Shown here in pieces: positions 48,948-62,600 of a DNA stretch of 64,000 nt. This DNA comes from Acorus gramineus (taxonomy: Eukaryota > Streptophyta > Magnoliopsida > Acorales > Acoraceae). The stretch is taken from NCBI GenBank assembly GCA_030737835.1, contig CM060856.1, positions 17,525,116-17,589,115 on the forward strand. Reading direction: 5' to 3'. A program made the position numbers and the translations under genes. The first letter of the stretch is position 1; each line of letters starts with the position of its first letter. The notes beneath the pieces were generated by a model. The model did no database searches, had not been told where the DNA came from, and saw only the letters and a program-made list of their open reading frames with translations.

Positions 48948-49346
48948 TTTGTTTTAACCCTTGGAATTTGAAAAACAACTAATATATGACCTATCATCCA
49001 CTAAAAAAAAAGAAGAAACAACAATATAACATGATTCTTCTTATCTTTTATTGCCAAAATCAAAGTTAGAAGAAAATAATAAATTAATTCCAAATATTAT
49101 TATTTATGAATGATAGATACAATGTTTTTTTTCAAAATTAATTTTAAATCAATCATAAAATGCATCTTTATAAATAAAAAAAATATAACGTTAACTTGGG
49201 GTGTTTTTATATGTTTGTTAAAGAAGTTCAAGGGGCTTCAAAAAATAACGAATAAAAAATTTGAAATTAAGTTTTCTACCATATTTCGAGTTACTTTCTT
49301 CAAGCCCCCTTAAAGAAAATTCTGGGTCCGCACTACATTTAGAGAG

Positions 49347-50355
49347 CAAGGGCGGAGCCATGTTGGGGCGAGCTGCCCCCACTCAGTTTTTTTTTTTAAA
49401 TTATTATATATACTCAAAAGACTGAAATACTCTCAGTAAATATTTAAAATTATCCCAAATGTCTAAAGAAAGACGATGCAGATTGTTTTTTCAATCAGGG
49501 TCATTTTGTAATTTTGCTCTGGTCATTAATGCAAGCACACTCATGGAAAGGTTTCTATGGCTTGCTTTTTTTTTTTTTTTTTTTTTATGGGGGGAGGGTG
49601 TGTGAAGTAAAATGGAAATGATGAAGTGGTTTTTTTGTAATAAGCTCACACAAACGTGGAAAGATTTTCATGGCTTGCTTTTATTTTAGTGGGGGTGGGG
49701 GAGCGAAGTGAAATGGAAGTGTTAAAGGTAGTTCTTTTTGTAATAAGCCCAATCTCTTAAACTTGTTTCTAATATTTATTTTTCAAACGTGGATCTTTAG
49801 TGTTCCAAACAAACGTGGATCTTTAGTATTCCAAACATGTCTGTGTCTCTTTTTTCAGGTATAAAAAAGAAAAACTGAAAAGACTAGAATTGGAGTTAAA
49901 GTATGGTTTATTAAGGGCCCGGTCCTCATAATTGATTTTTTAATTGGACTCTAAGAGAATTTTTAAAACAGGATTTCATATATATTTATAAAAAACTTAT
50001 TTGAATCTTATATGTCATTTTATTAAAAACTACAAATATTATAAATTAGATACATGATATTTTATAATAATTTAAAAGTTTAAAAGCAATAAAAATGTTA
50101 AATTTTAATGGAATGAAAAAATATAAAAATCTAAAAAATACCTAAAGAGGGTTTGAGCATTATTTAATTTAACTAATTGGAAAGAGAGAAAGATTTACTT
50201 GGGACTAAATGTTGGAGAGAGATCTTGGAACTGAAATATCTAGAGAAATGGTGATTTGTCATTATGATTGAAAGAAAATGATGATTTGTTATTATGATTG
50301 GAGAGATTGTAGTTGAAGTTCGCCCCCCTGTAATGAATTCCTGGCTCCGCCACTG
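49347..50355. mobile_element. Possible DNA transposon remnant with 'GGCGGAGCCA' terminal repeats
   Basis: The left end reads CAAGGGCGGAGCCATG and the right end on the minus strand CAGTGGCGGAGCCAGG, a terminal motif often seen at plant TE ends. The interior has a ~115-bp direct duplication near 49540-49740 (repeating tggcttgctttt ... gtaataagc) and no recognisable protein. I could not find an 8- or 9-bp TSD, so superfamily and exact ends are open. Confidence 0.5.
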
Positions 50356-50536
50356 GAGGTACTTTTTAAATGATGATGCACACATAACATTATACTTGTT
50401 AACATGTCATGAAGAATTATATTTTCAAAAATGGGAAGCCAATTCCATTGAAAGAGAAACACAGAGAAAGTTAAGACATGATGCACACTGAAAAATCATA
50501 ATTTTGAAAATGGATAAACCATTTTGAGCAGTACAG

Positions 50537-50610
50537 CTAAACCCCATGATGGACAAAAGTATACATAATCCCACTAAACCCCATGATGGACAAAAGTATA
50601 CATAATCCCA
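50537..50610. repeat. 37-bp tandem duplication
   Basis: Two essentially identical copies (ctaaaccccatgatggacaa ...) start at 50537 and 50574. They lie in a minus-strand open frame (50425-50763) that I do not consider a gene. Confidence 0.9.
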
Positions 50611-51171
50611 CACGGCACAATTTCCATGCATTCCCCCTTGCTCATAGAAACCTAACAAAATTGGATTAACAAATTCAAACTTCCCAATAATTCTAATAAT
50701 GATAAAATAATCAACTTGTCCATAAATGGCTAATCTCAGTATCCGACAATAATATTCCTCCATTTTATGGCTTGAAGGAGTCCACGTAGAGATTGGTTAG
50801 GTGATGTTTATTCCCATAGGAAAATGATATGTCCAGTATTTATGCGATTCCATTTACAGTCCATACATTGTACCATTTGAAAAATGTGTTGAGGTATACT
50901 AATATAATTATTTATTTGAAAAAAATTTAATTTTTTTTTTTGCAAAAGCGTAACGTATATTGCACTATATCGCAGTGTACAGACTCAAAATAGACCGAGT
51001 GTGTCAACAATACTGTTATCCTCATTAGATTACCTATCAATCTCAATCAAAATTTAGGTTACTTTGAATTAATTCAAGAAATGAAACTTGTAAATTGCAA
51101 CATATAGTTTTAGCTTAAAATTAATAAGCAATTGTGGTATATTTGTTTAACTTAGTTGGAGATAGATTGTA

Positions 51172-51929
51172 AGAAAAATGACTAAAAAAATATCATAAAA
51201 GTTAGAAATATCCAAATTAGCCACTTTTTAAAATTGTATTTTAAAAAAATCACATTTCACAATTTTGAAAATGTAAAAGACTAATCTACCCATACATAAT
51301 TAGATCCTTAGTATTCCTCTAACCCTTGTTAGATTATTCCACACCAAAAACTTATTTTTCTGACAAAACAACAGCCTCTTTCCTCATAGAGATTCTGTTA
51401 TTATATATCATATTGTGTGTTTCTTATATATATCTTACTTGATGTTGTTTATCATTTTTCATTGTGTATAATCATGTAATTTAAATGTGTTGTGCCATAA
51501 TGTAGCAGATGATATTTTAGTATTTTAAATCCTTATTTATGTATTTTTTTTGCTTGGCTATTCACATATTTTTATGTCGTCATTAGTGCTTATCCATGTT
51601 TTTAAAGAAGTATCAATATTTAATGGAGTTCATCATAAAAAACTTAAAATTATATTGGTACATATCTCACAAAATCCACCTAATCATGAAGAATTTAGAA
51701 TAAAAAAGTTTTACACGAGAATGCGTGAAATACATTAATAAAATTAAGAGAGTGAAATATTTTAACAAAGTTAAGAGGTATTGATTATGTTAAAGATCTA
51801 ATTACATAATGGTAGGTTAATCTTTTTATTTTCAAAATTGTAAAATAAGACTTTTTTTTTGTATAATTTTAAAAAGTGACTAATTTTGATATTTCTAATA
51901 CTTAGGGGACTTTTTTTGGTCATTTTTCC
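51172..51929. mobile_element. 758-bp MITE with ~140-bp TIRs and a perfect 9-bp TSD
   Basis: The TSD TAGATTGTA is at 51163-51171 and 51930-51938. The left terminus is AGAAAAATGACTAAAAAAAT and the right terminus on the minus strand GGAAAAATGACCAAAAAAAG. The inverted homology continues for about 140 bases (TTAGAAATATC.AAATTAG.CACTTTTT). MULE-type by TSD length. The interior open frame at 51550-51738 has no recognisable domain. Confidence 0.87.
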
Positions 51930-51938
51930 TAGATTGTA

Positions 51939-53555
51939 TATGTGCTAAACAAAACTTTAAAATGTAATAATCTAAAATTGCGTAAGGATGTTTTGGAATT
52001 AGAGCTTATATATGTTTTGGAATTGTAGCTTATATGATATTTTATATAATTTTTTATTGGACATAAATACATTTAACCTAACATTAGGGATAACAATTGT
52101 GTCCTTTTATTGTAAATAAACACGACATCAACTTTTCACTTCTATAGCTTAAAAGGATATTTTTAATGAACAATTACACAACAAAATAATGTTTGACATC
52201 TTATTTTAACAAACAATCACTATTATTTAATTATTGTTTTTTGACAGCTACAATAAATATGTCTATTGTAATCTATATTATGTAAATTAGAACTATAAAA
52301 AAAATAACAAATGTTACATACATTACCATGAATAGTTTCACATGTTAAAATTATAAGTGCATGTTAAAGCATGTGTATTTTTTGTTCATATGCGTCACTC
52401 GAATAATGAGATAAACTAAAAGCATTGATGATAGGTACCTAGAAATCACACTTTTATCAAAACTGAAATATTTGTTTCAATGAATTGGATAAACTCACTT
52501 ATCAAAAAAAAAAAAAAAAATTACATATGAAATATATACATGAGATTGCAAGATCACATATAATAAATACATTTTATGGTCACCCAGAGTCAAACATGTT
52601 CATTCTATTTTTTTTTTTTTTTAAGTCCATGGTGTTTACATCTCCAAATTGTATATATATATTATTATGGGTTAAATGCATTGTGCCCTCCTAAGTCCTA
52701 ACAAATGTTTGATATTCATATTGACCCCCTCCAAAGTTGGAATATCCAAGTGATAAGCTGCTCAATTAAGAGACTCTAAAATACATGTTTTCAACCCTAT
52801 CTACTTCCTCCCAAGTCCCAATTGTCCATTTCAAACCATTACATAGGGATTTTGAATCCCTCAAAACCCACCCCATGCTTCTTTTGAAGCAATGTAATTC
52901 ATTCCTTTGATCTATGGGTTAATCGTTTTCATTTATTTTCTTTCATTGTATTTATTTTTCTTTTTTTATTGCAGTTCTTCATATAATTAGAAACCAACTA
53001 TTCGTTCTATCAACAATAATCTCCACATGAATGCCAGATACTCTACTATATATTTCTTTGAATAATTATATCACAATCTATATCACAAGAACAATAAGCG
53101 CGCAGAATGATAGATGACTATCTTAAAACAAGCAATTATTCCGTCTTTACTCTTTAGATATACAATCACTTGAGTTAGGGGTCATGCAAAAATTTCAAAC
53201 CTCACATTTATTCAATTGATGAGCAGAAAATATAAAAAGCCATGCATATACTGATTTTTTACATTCTGGTTAAATCTTGTTCTTTCAGCAGGAGAAAAGG
53301 CTCAGATCCATGAACCTCCACCAACTGCCAAGAGTTGGTTTAACAGGCAGAACATCTTTAAAACTTCATTCTCAGACTTTGTTATCATAAGCAAGGCATG
53401 GTGGAAGTGTATACTTATGTGGGAATTGGGATATAGATGTAGAGGCAGGCATGCATTTTAGGAGCATCTTCAATAAAACAAAATTTAGAGGGTCGAAATG
53501 GGTGTTGGAGTATTTAATCTTATTATTTATTTATCTATTTATTTAATTTTTGGTG
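51939..53555. other. AT-rich DNA, nothing recognised
   Basis: I saw no gene, RNA gene or bounded repeat. Poly-A/T tracts occur near 52505 and 52608. Confidence 0.5.
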
Positions 53556-54065
53556 GAAAAGGCTTTTTACTGGGCATCCATTACCACTTGACTTTTTCTG
53601 AAGTCCGTATAGTCAATTGAAAACACTTATGTAAATTCAAATAACGCCCTTAGTTTAATATTCATTAACAGATGATGAATATTCTGTTTTATTTAATACT
53701 GGTTAAAACCACAATATACTTAAAATCTCTTTCAATGTGTTAAAAATGTAGAAAATCATCTGTAGATGATTATTTTAACCATCTGGATAAGGTTTTATAA
53801 TATATTTGGATGAGTAAAATCATCATTTATGGAGGTTTCTGACATTTTTAACACATTATAGAGGGTTTATGGTACACTATGTTTTCTGTCAAGGTTAACT
53901 AAGGTAAATATTTGCAGGATATCCGTCAACGGAAGTTTAACTCAAGGAAAGCTGCTTGGATTTACATGTGTGTCTTTAGTGGGTTATATAAATTTCAAAA
54001 AAACTCAAGAGGTTATAAGAATGTCGGTCAATTTTCAGGGGTCATTTGAGTTTTTCTCAAAAAAA
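53556..54065. mobile_element. Inverted-repeat MITE related to 46540-46995 (ends approximate)
   Basis: The left half (cacttgactttttctgaagt ... cacttatgtaaattcaaat ... caatgtgttaaaaatgtaga) and the right half on the minus strand (cctcttgagtttttttgaaa ... cacacatgtaaatccaag ... ataatgtgttaaaaatgtca) are inverted copies. The interior tgtgttaaaaat block is shared with the 46.6-kb element. No TSD was resolved. Confidence 0.6.
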
Positions 54066-54369
54066 CAACATAAATTGTGCACTGGGAGGTAGTTACTGAT
54101 TCTTGCACCTCCCTGATGCATTGCTTTAGTGTATTTATAAAAAGCCACATGTATAGAATCATCCTACAGACCTTTTGTACATCTATTTATAAAAGGTGTC
54201 TGTAACAACATAATATAAACGTGTCTTCCCAGCTTTGAGTATATAAGTTGGACTGTTGTCTCTTATGTTGGACAGACCTAATAGAATATTTATTAACCTT
54301 GTTAATGATTTCTAAGCCAAAAAGCATCCCACAATATCTTATTCTCACCGGAAGTGCACTCACACCGAT

Positions 54370-54830
54370 TAAGCCTGTCAATTATCCAAAAAAAATCTGA
54401 ATCCGATACAAATTCGTATATAAAAAATCAGAAATATTGGATATTCGAAGATCCGGAATACGGATATGGATATCAGTCTATTATCCGTATCCGACATATA
54501 TTATAAAAATATATATATTTATATTATATATTATCCATATTGTTATTTTGTATGATTAATCACAATGATAATATATTATAATACTATTAAATTTTCAATG
54601 TATGATATCTGAAAGAGATAGTAAGCCTTAAAATCTCAATTTTAATTTTAATGTCTCTCTAAAATATCAATTGATTATTCAAATTAACGTTAATATTTAA
54701 ACATGTCAATTATTCAAAAAATTATCTGTATCCAATCCGTATTCGAAGGAATCTGAATAAAAAATTAATATCTGTATCTAAATATAAAAGTTAGGATACG
54801 ATTATTAGCGTATCCGATTCGATCTAACAC
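54370..54830. repeat. Degenerate GGATA/TATCC-rich repeat region
   Basis: Many copies of atccgtatccga / ggatacggatat-like words occur on both strands. Two longer similar blocks start with tgtcaattatccaaaa (54377) and tgtcaattattcaaaa (54704). Such sequence is common at the ends of old plant transposons, but I cannot name the family. Confidence 0.45.
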
Positions 54831-54839
54831 CGACCCAAA

Positions 54840-55060
54840 CGTATGCGTTGCGACTCGGTTTTTTACGCTTTTTGGGAGTATATGGTCCCATTTTGTAACC
54901 GAGCGAAGCTTCGGTCGCTCTCCCACTCACATGATGTACACGTGGCGATCAATCATTGGCCCTCGCAAACATCCACGCCGAGGAAGCGTGGATCCGAGTC
55001 AGCACCACATAGACCTACTGTGGTCCGTGAGCTATCCTGCCACGTGGCACTTGTGGATGA
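54840..55060. other. GC-richer promoter-like island without an adjacent gene
   Basis: It contains two G-box-like sites (tacacgtggc at about 54939 and gccacgtggc at about 55040) and a ccacgc/gcgtgg inverted pair around 54975-54990. The plus frame is open from 54843 to 55064 but shows no known domain, and nothing downstream looks like a gene. Confidence 0.35.
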
Positions 55061-56688
55061 TTGAGATCAAGCCTTCCATTAGTTTAATATAAACCATTGG
55101 CTGTAAAAAAAAAAAAATGGGGCCCACTAATGAAGGTTTTCAGTGTTAATTATTGACCGTTGATCGGTCCGGATGAACGGAGAATGGAACTTCTTGGACT
55201 GCTGATGTGGCATTTAGAAAGGTTAGCATCTGTACCAAAGGTTGAAATTTGAAAATCCAACTTGATAAATTTGGATTAAAAATTGGCAAATGATTAGCAT
55301 CACATTGTCCTTGTTTCTAAATAAATTTTTAGGGGCGGATCTTCAAACAGTGTATGTGATTTGTCTAATGTAACATCATGTTGATTAACTAATGGTAAAA
55401 TGTACAATCATATTACTTTATGACTATGAACTATGACCATTGTGCTATGGTAACTGGTGATGATGATGATGGTTTAACGTGTAATTGTTATTAGTCAGCA
55501 TGGCATTGTTCTTATTTCTAAATAAATTTTGACAGGTGAAGAGTATTTATTGTGGACCTGCAGACAATGTTGATAGTTAACTACCTATAAAATGGACAAT
55601 CAAATGAATCCAATTGACAGCTCAAATGGAAGGGAAAAATTGGTTGTAATGATCAAACTCGTGTGGAGTTTCATTGATGTATGGGACAATGTTGTTGACA
55701 TATAAGCATGGATTTTTATTTTTTATTATCCCAGGCATAGCACATGTGCATAAAATTATTGGTTTTTGCATTGATGTTAGCCTGTATTGTTCACATTTTG
55801 TTAGAATTTTAAAACACCTACATATTGTCACATGGAACACGCTATGTTGACTATTGACAATTATATGAAATCTTCTAGATTTTATCTAATATAAAATAGG
55901 GATGTTCATTGAGCATAGTCTCGAACCTACTTGCCAGAAGATCTTATAAACAAAAATACATATGTGTGTCATCATGAACGTTTAACAGTTTTTGTATTTT
56001 AATTAGTTGGTTTGACATTTTTTAAATCATTGTATTAGATCCGTAACATCAATATGATATGGTCTTTTATACATTCAATCTGATTTGCAACTGGTATTGC
56101 AATAGCTATAACACTAACATATCATATTAACAAAAATATAAAAAAAATACATGTATTTAATTCATAAAAATATACACTCAATTATATTTTTGTAGAAAAT
56201 ATACTGTATACACTTTAACAAAATCAAAGGGGCTGCAAAAAGAGAGCGTAACGTTTTCCAAATTGTATTATTGTAGAATGATGAACAAATGTGCTCTTAC
56301 AAGATATTAAAAAAAAAAAAAAAATCACACAATACAAGAACAGCAAACTTTTAATAATAATCCACAAGTTTTTCTATTAATAACTTCACTTCTTCTCACA
56401 CCATGAGTTCCTTCAAATTTGAGAAATCTTGTTAATATACAGCATATTTGGCTTACAGTAGAGGAAACTGTATTATAAACACACATTTATAGTTCATAAT
56501 TTACATATTCAACATAAATAGCTCTTTCAGATGAAAGAATTGGAGTCCAATAATATAAATCATCCACATCAATACTTCTGACACATGACAAATATAACGC
56601 GAATATAATCGACATACGAGAAGAGGCTGCTTTTTCTTATTGTTTATGTTGACTTGAAGAAATCCACTGCAGCTTTATTTTGGCTTCC
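55061..56688. other. AT-rich intergenic DNA before the BB-like gene 3' end
   Basis: There is no gene. The last few hundred bases before 56689 probably contain the 3' UTR of the minus-strand RING gene. Confidence 0.45.
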
Positions 56689-59600
56689 CTAAGATCCAAA
56701 CACCTCTACCTTGCAAACAGGGCATTCCTGATTCAGAAACACAACTTGAGGTTAATTTTTTTTTTAAAACCAAGAATTGATGAAAGGATGTCTCTGAAAC
56801 AACTAAAGAAACCTCTTCTGTTGTTGTATATGTCATGTATGCATCAAAAAGGCTGAAAATGTCACATATATTGTTGAATTTACAGGCAAAAAAATTGTAA
56901 TAGTGATATTAGAAAATCTGTTTAAGAGGATGGTAAATTAAAACCAGAGCTCTCAATGGAAATTACCCAACGCCGAAAGCCTAAATTTTGGATCTCATAT
57001 ATATATATATATACACACATACTATCCTCCATGAGCTGTTGGATTTCCATATAGTTTCTCTTCTGCCTGGTCATTTGACCAATGGGGAGAAGTGATGCCC
57101 TCCACAAAAAAATCTTTCTTTTCATCTCAAGATAACATAATAATTGATTTAATGTCTCTCAACGAAGCATGTCGACCAAAAAATGAGGGATGCCAAATAA
57201 GCACATTTATTTAAAAGCACCATGGGGCAAAAGCCACCTGTAAGAATGAACTTGCAGTAATTCAAGTCACACTAAACTTTGTCCAATATATATTTCTCAT
57301 GCTATTTACTAGTTATATGGAATTTTACAAAGGTTGATGAGCATAGTGCCAACAGAACCACAACCAAGATTTCTCCAATTAATTTTTTCAAAAAAAAAAA
57401 AAAAACCATTAATTTTTTTTGTAATATTTGTTCATTCTCTTATCAGTAAAAGGCAGCTACTCAATCTTACCCAATTGAAATACCATATTTGATTTAGCTG
57501 GTTAGATTAATTAAAGATACACAAGGGGAGGCAGGAAAGAAAGCATATACAAAAATAGGTTAACCCTTCTAATCATTTATGATTTCCAATAACTGAAAAT
57601 ATGTTTTCAGAACAATAGAGCGCATAAAGTTCCAGCAAAAACAACAGTCATGAATGTGCAACTCAAAAGAGTAACAAAACTTTTCTGAATTGTCTTATCA
57701 AGCAAAGGCACCAGCCACTTAAACTAAGTTCAAAAACTGTCCAACAGTGAAAAAAATGTTAACACTAATAAGCAAATGAAAATTATTACCCTGTTCATCT
57801 TCAGCCAACGAGTGATACATTTGGAATGGTATTCATGCTGGCATGGCAAAGTAATCAAAGTTTCTTTATTTTTGAAAGCCATGTAACAGATCACGCATCT
57901 GCATGAACACATGTCATAAACACCAGGGAAAAGGCTATAGAGGAATGTCAAGCGACAAATAAACTGATCAAGTTCATTGTATATCTGTATGGCAAGGTTG
58001 GAAGTAACTTGGTTCATGCAAGAAATCAGAATGGAGCCTTCATAACAATTTTGCTGGGGATTCCTTCCACATAAGGTGACATTGAAATAAAGTTATTATT
58101 CATCTCATGTTTATGAGCCGATGATATTTGAGAATTTTTATTTTCAAATATTTAATTAGAAAATCAATATTAACGATGATGAAAATCTTAGATAGGTGAT
58201 AGCCCCTCAGATTGTTCATGTCTCTGAACCAAGGAACAATGGGTGTGCCAACAACCTTAATGTGTCCTCTAACATATACTCATTGTTATAAATTAGAGTG
58301 CTGCTACATGCAGCCCGTTTTGCAGCCCGTACGCTGTGATAATGTATACTGCTCTATCATAGTGTATACTACACTATCATAGTATATACTACAGTCCGTT
58401 TTTTTCATTTTTTCACCGTGAAAAAAAATACACTAATGTATCTCAGTATATACTTCATTTCATTTAATAGCATGCACTTTAAAGGGTGAGTGTATAATTT
58501 TATAAAAAAAGAAAAACGGGATGGACTGCAATTGGGGTTGCGTATATCTTTTTCCTATAAATTAGTATCTCTGAAACCAAATAAACTATAACTGCTCATA
58601 GTATGTCTGGGCCTTGTTTCAAAACCTTGAATTAACACATGCTTGTTCTCACAGAACCTTTCTGTTGAGATGCGGTTGTCCACACAGAATCATAAGGGTG
58701 ACCTTGCAGGATCCTCGCAGGACTGGCACTCTCATTTAGGCATCAAATCCAGATGTGTAATCAACACATGCCAAGGATGAATAATCATTCATCCATATAG
58801 CATGAACCCAAAAGAAAAAAGCCCATTGATGTGCAATCACTCACACAACTGGTAAATTACTTTCTCTTATGAAATTTGTGGTTGGTTTGCAAATATCATG
58901 GTTTTCTTATATTTGCACACTATTTTTTTCAGGGTCTGGCTTTCTTGTGTGCTTAAACGGTTGCAGGAAGATAATAATAAATATAATAAGCTTCTTCTTT
59001 AAATGAGCTTTCCTAGGTATTTCATGTCCTTCCAGGGATCCTGAAATAAGCTTATTAAGAATTTAGGGAATATTATGAATGATGCACTTCTAGGTCACGC
59101 AGTGTTTGGGAAAATGATTATGTTTTTCTTTTTTTTAAACTCAAGACTGTGTGGAAAAGAGTTTGTGCATTGTTAAAAATCCCTTGCCAGCCACTACACG
59201 TACACACATATCAAATATAAAAAGAGTTTCTCAATCAATTTGTTTTGGATTCAAATAAATCGCACGCAAAAAGATAAAAATCGAAAATGATTGAAAATAG
59301 CATCTTACTCTTCACGTTTCTCCTTTCTTGAGAACAGCCCTATTTTATATTTGGAAGTTGGCAAATATGAAATGACCTCATCCGATAATCCTTTGCTTTC
59401 AGTACCGATGGATTCTCCTAACAATTGCAACTCCTGGATGAAAATCGATTTAAATTGTGGTTCCAATAAGGTAAAAAACAGAGAAAATTCTAAAGTGATC
59501 GTATAAAATTACATTTCAAATCTGTAGTAAAGATGTCTAAACTATTTTATAAACTACTAACATGATTCTTATGACTAAAGAAAAGCATAATTTTCTAGCA

Positions 59601-62600
59601 AACAACAAAGCAGCAAATTAATTTCATAGTGACAGCAAGTGCATGCCAATTTCCAAGGAGCGACCAACTTTCATGTTTGGTCCTCAGGTATCCCAAAAGG
59701 ATAAGTGAGCCTCATCCGGAAAAGAAGAACAAAAAGGTGCACTGAAGAGTTGCTTAATAAAGAAAGATGCAGGGTGTCATTTCTTATACATGCTAGTTGA
59801 TAAAGTCAAGTTATCTACTAGCATATCACCACTACTGACAGCACTCCTTGAAAAGTAATTTGGTTCAACTATGGCTATGGGGCATATCTTGAGGATCTAG
59901 AAGGAACTCGTTTTCAACTAGCAGCAAACTGCAATTGACCCACCCTAAGGATGTAAAACTCCTGAACAATGCCACAAGTAGGTGGTGGACTAAGTAACAC
60001 GAGATTAACATACAAGAAAAAATAAACATATTCTGATTGAAAGTATAATAGAAGTTAGTTTTTCATGCTAAAATTTTTAAAAACTAAACTTCTAAAAGGT
60101 GAAACAAACATGAATGGCACAAATATAAAGGTGAAAAAAACATGAATGGCACAAATATAAAGGTGAAAATAACATGAATGGCACAAATATAAAGGGGAAT
60201 ATGATGTCAGGAGGAGATTGGTTTCATTTTGTAAGCGTCAATATGCAAAAAATGTGGTTCACTGGCATCATAACCTTGCTAAACTAGGTATTGGTCATGT
60301 TTGTTGTAGTTTCAATTTACAGATTATAGATTATAATTTGTATATTATAGATTTAACTTAAATGGACATGTTTGTTGTAGTTGTGAAGAAACAATAAATA
60401 AGTAGCAATAGATGTTTGTTTGAATAAGCAGTAACACAGCTTTTGGTGTGTAATTGTCAAAAATGCCCTTTTAAGCTATGAAAATGAAAAATTGACTGTG
60501 TGCTTGTATATAAAAGAGTACAATTGTTATTCCTAACATAGGTCAAGGGTATTTGTGTTCAAGACGAAAAAATTGTAATCCAAAAAGTACCATTAACTCA
60601 ATTTGCAGTTTTTTTTTTATTTTTGAAAAAAGGGTTAATCTTGCTACCTTCGCTTGTATTGCAAAGTGGGGGTCACAAGTCTGGATAAGGGGTGAGAGGA
60701 TAAGAGAAGAAAAAAAAATCAAATGAACAAGAAAGCGTCACCCAGAAGTGGGATGGGGGATCCATAGATTGGATATCTAGCGGTCCGCCTCCTCCCCAAC
60801 CAAGTAGACGCATCATTCAGTAGTGACAAAAATATTGGCATGCAACGAGGCCCCCCTCACTCCAGCTATGCCGCACCCCCAATTCCTAACTTTTAAAGTT
60901 GTTATTATTAGCTTTAATGTCCAATAAATTTAAACAAACATGCTACAATAACTTTTTTGAGTTAATAGCTAGAATCTACAACTTATAAGTTTATACAAAC
61001 ACACATTGTTATCTTTCATGTGGATTTATATTTTGAAAATTGGAAATATTTGTTATTTGAGCAGACAATACTCATATTCACATAGAAGGAATGTTAATTT
61101 CCAACCAGATCATCTAAGCATACATGCCATGTAGTCTTAACTTAGACGTCTAAGCATACATGGCATGTAGTCTTAACTTAGATAGTGGAGCGAGTTCTAT
61201 TGGAGTGAGTTCTATTGTGTTAGAGATCATCAATTTTATGCTTGTCTCATTCATACTACTTATAACAGAATTTACATCATATTTATAAGTCTCCAAATTC
61301 CAAGACAAATCTTTTTAGAAATCCTTGAGGTTATTAGTTTTGGGACATGATCTAGGAACATATGACATTGTAAATGACACACATATTTAATGGTGATTAA
61401 TTGTAAATTAAATAGAGCATTAATAGATGCACCCTTTTTATCATCTACAATGTATACATAAAAAATTTCTGATTCTTGTCAGCTATCAGAAGAATAAAGA
61501 AAAATGACTTGATAAAAAGTGGCAAAAAACAAATAATGAAACTGATACTAGAAAATACATTCAATGTGATGCTACTGATAAATAAATGCATAAAGAAACA
61601 ACATTAACTTCAATAACAAAATACAGGATAATATATTCGGAAAATGCACTCCTAGCCCATGTTTGGAATGAGAATAAACCCCCGGATAACCCCGGATATA
61701 AATTTTGTTGTGTTTGGAAAGCCCGGATAACCCCAGATAAGGTATGCCAGAATAAACTGGTACAAAGTGGTATATGGATTCCAATCAACCCCTAGAATAA
61801 AAGTTATCCTAGGTTATTCCACCTAAAGAATATGTGGGCCCACTGTCAAATCAACTGTCATCGCCTCTTATAAATCATCTGTCAAATCAACTATCATTAT
61901 TTTTTTACCTTTTATAAATCCTTATCCATACTTTATTCACATTTTTTCCAAACAACAAAACATTTATTCTTATGTTTACCAACGAGAATAATTCAAAACA
62001 CAACCAAACACAAAATCAGTTTATCCTTATTTATACTCACTTATGCCGGAATAATTGTATACCCAAGAATAAGTCATATTCTGTGTCCAAACGGGGGCCT
62101 AGAGTTTCAAAAAATATCAAATTTCATCCCGAATATGAGGAATTTGTTCAACTTATCTAAAATGAGGTCGTCATAAAGCAAACAAGAGGGCGATGCAGAT
62201 CTAACAGACTTACCTCATAAGTCATATTATCTGCGTCAATGTTGTCTTGCCCAGAAGCCTGAATATTAGCACAACAAGAATGCCATAATCGTCAAAATTA
62301 AACAACAGAATTTATTGGAAGATATGATGGTTCAGAAAGAATTCTACCAAAGCAGGGGCATCCGTAGTGTTGGCTTCTCTGTTCACTGAGGATGATGATG
62401 AGGTATTCCCTTGATAAGACACGCCAAAAGAATATTGACAATAGTAGGCAATCATTATATAGTAAAAAATAATATTACATGGACGCAGAAGCTCCATTTT
62501 TAATGCATCTAAAGCAATAAATGACAACAAATGAAGATTGAAGAACCATATACCATAAAAAGGAAAGTAACAGTGCCCAATGTTGCTTTTATGTTGTCAG

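Noticed and set aside
49339-50363. 8-bp hAT-type TSD around the GGCGGAGCCA element
   Set aside because: The flanks ttagagag and gaggtact do not match, so the superfamily was left open.
50425-50763. 112-codon minus-strand open frame
   Set aside because: Contains the exact 37-bp tandem duplication and shows no family resemblance; judged a chance frame.
60096-61184. Short direct repeats as a CRISPR-like array
   Set aside because: They are contiguous tandem repeats without spacers, in a plant intron.
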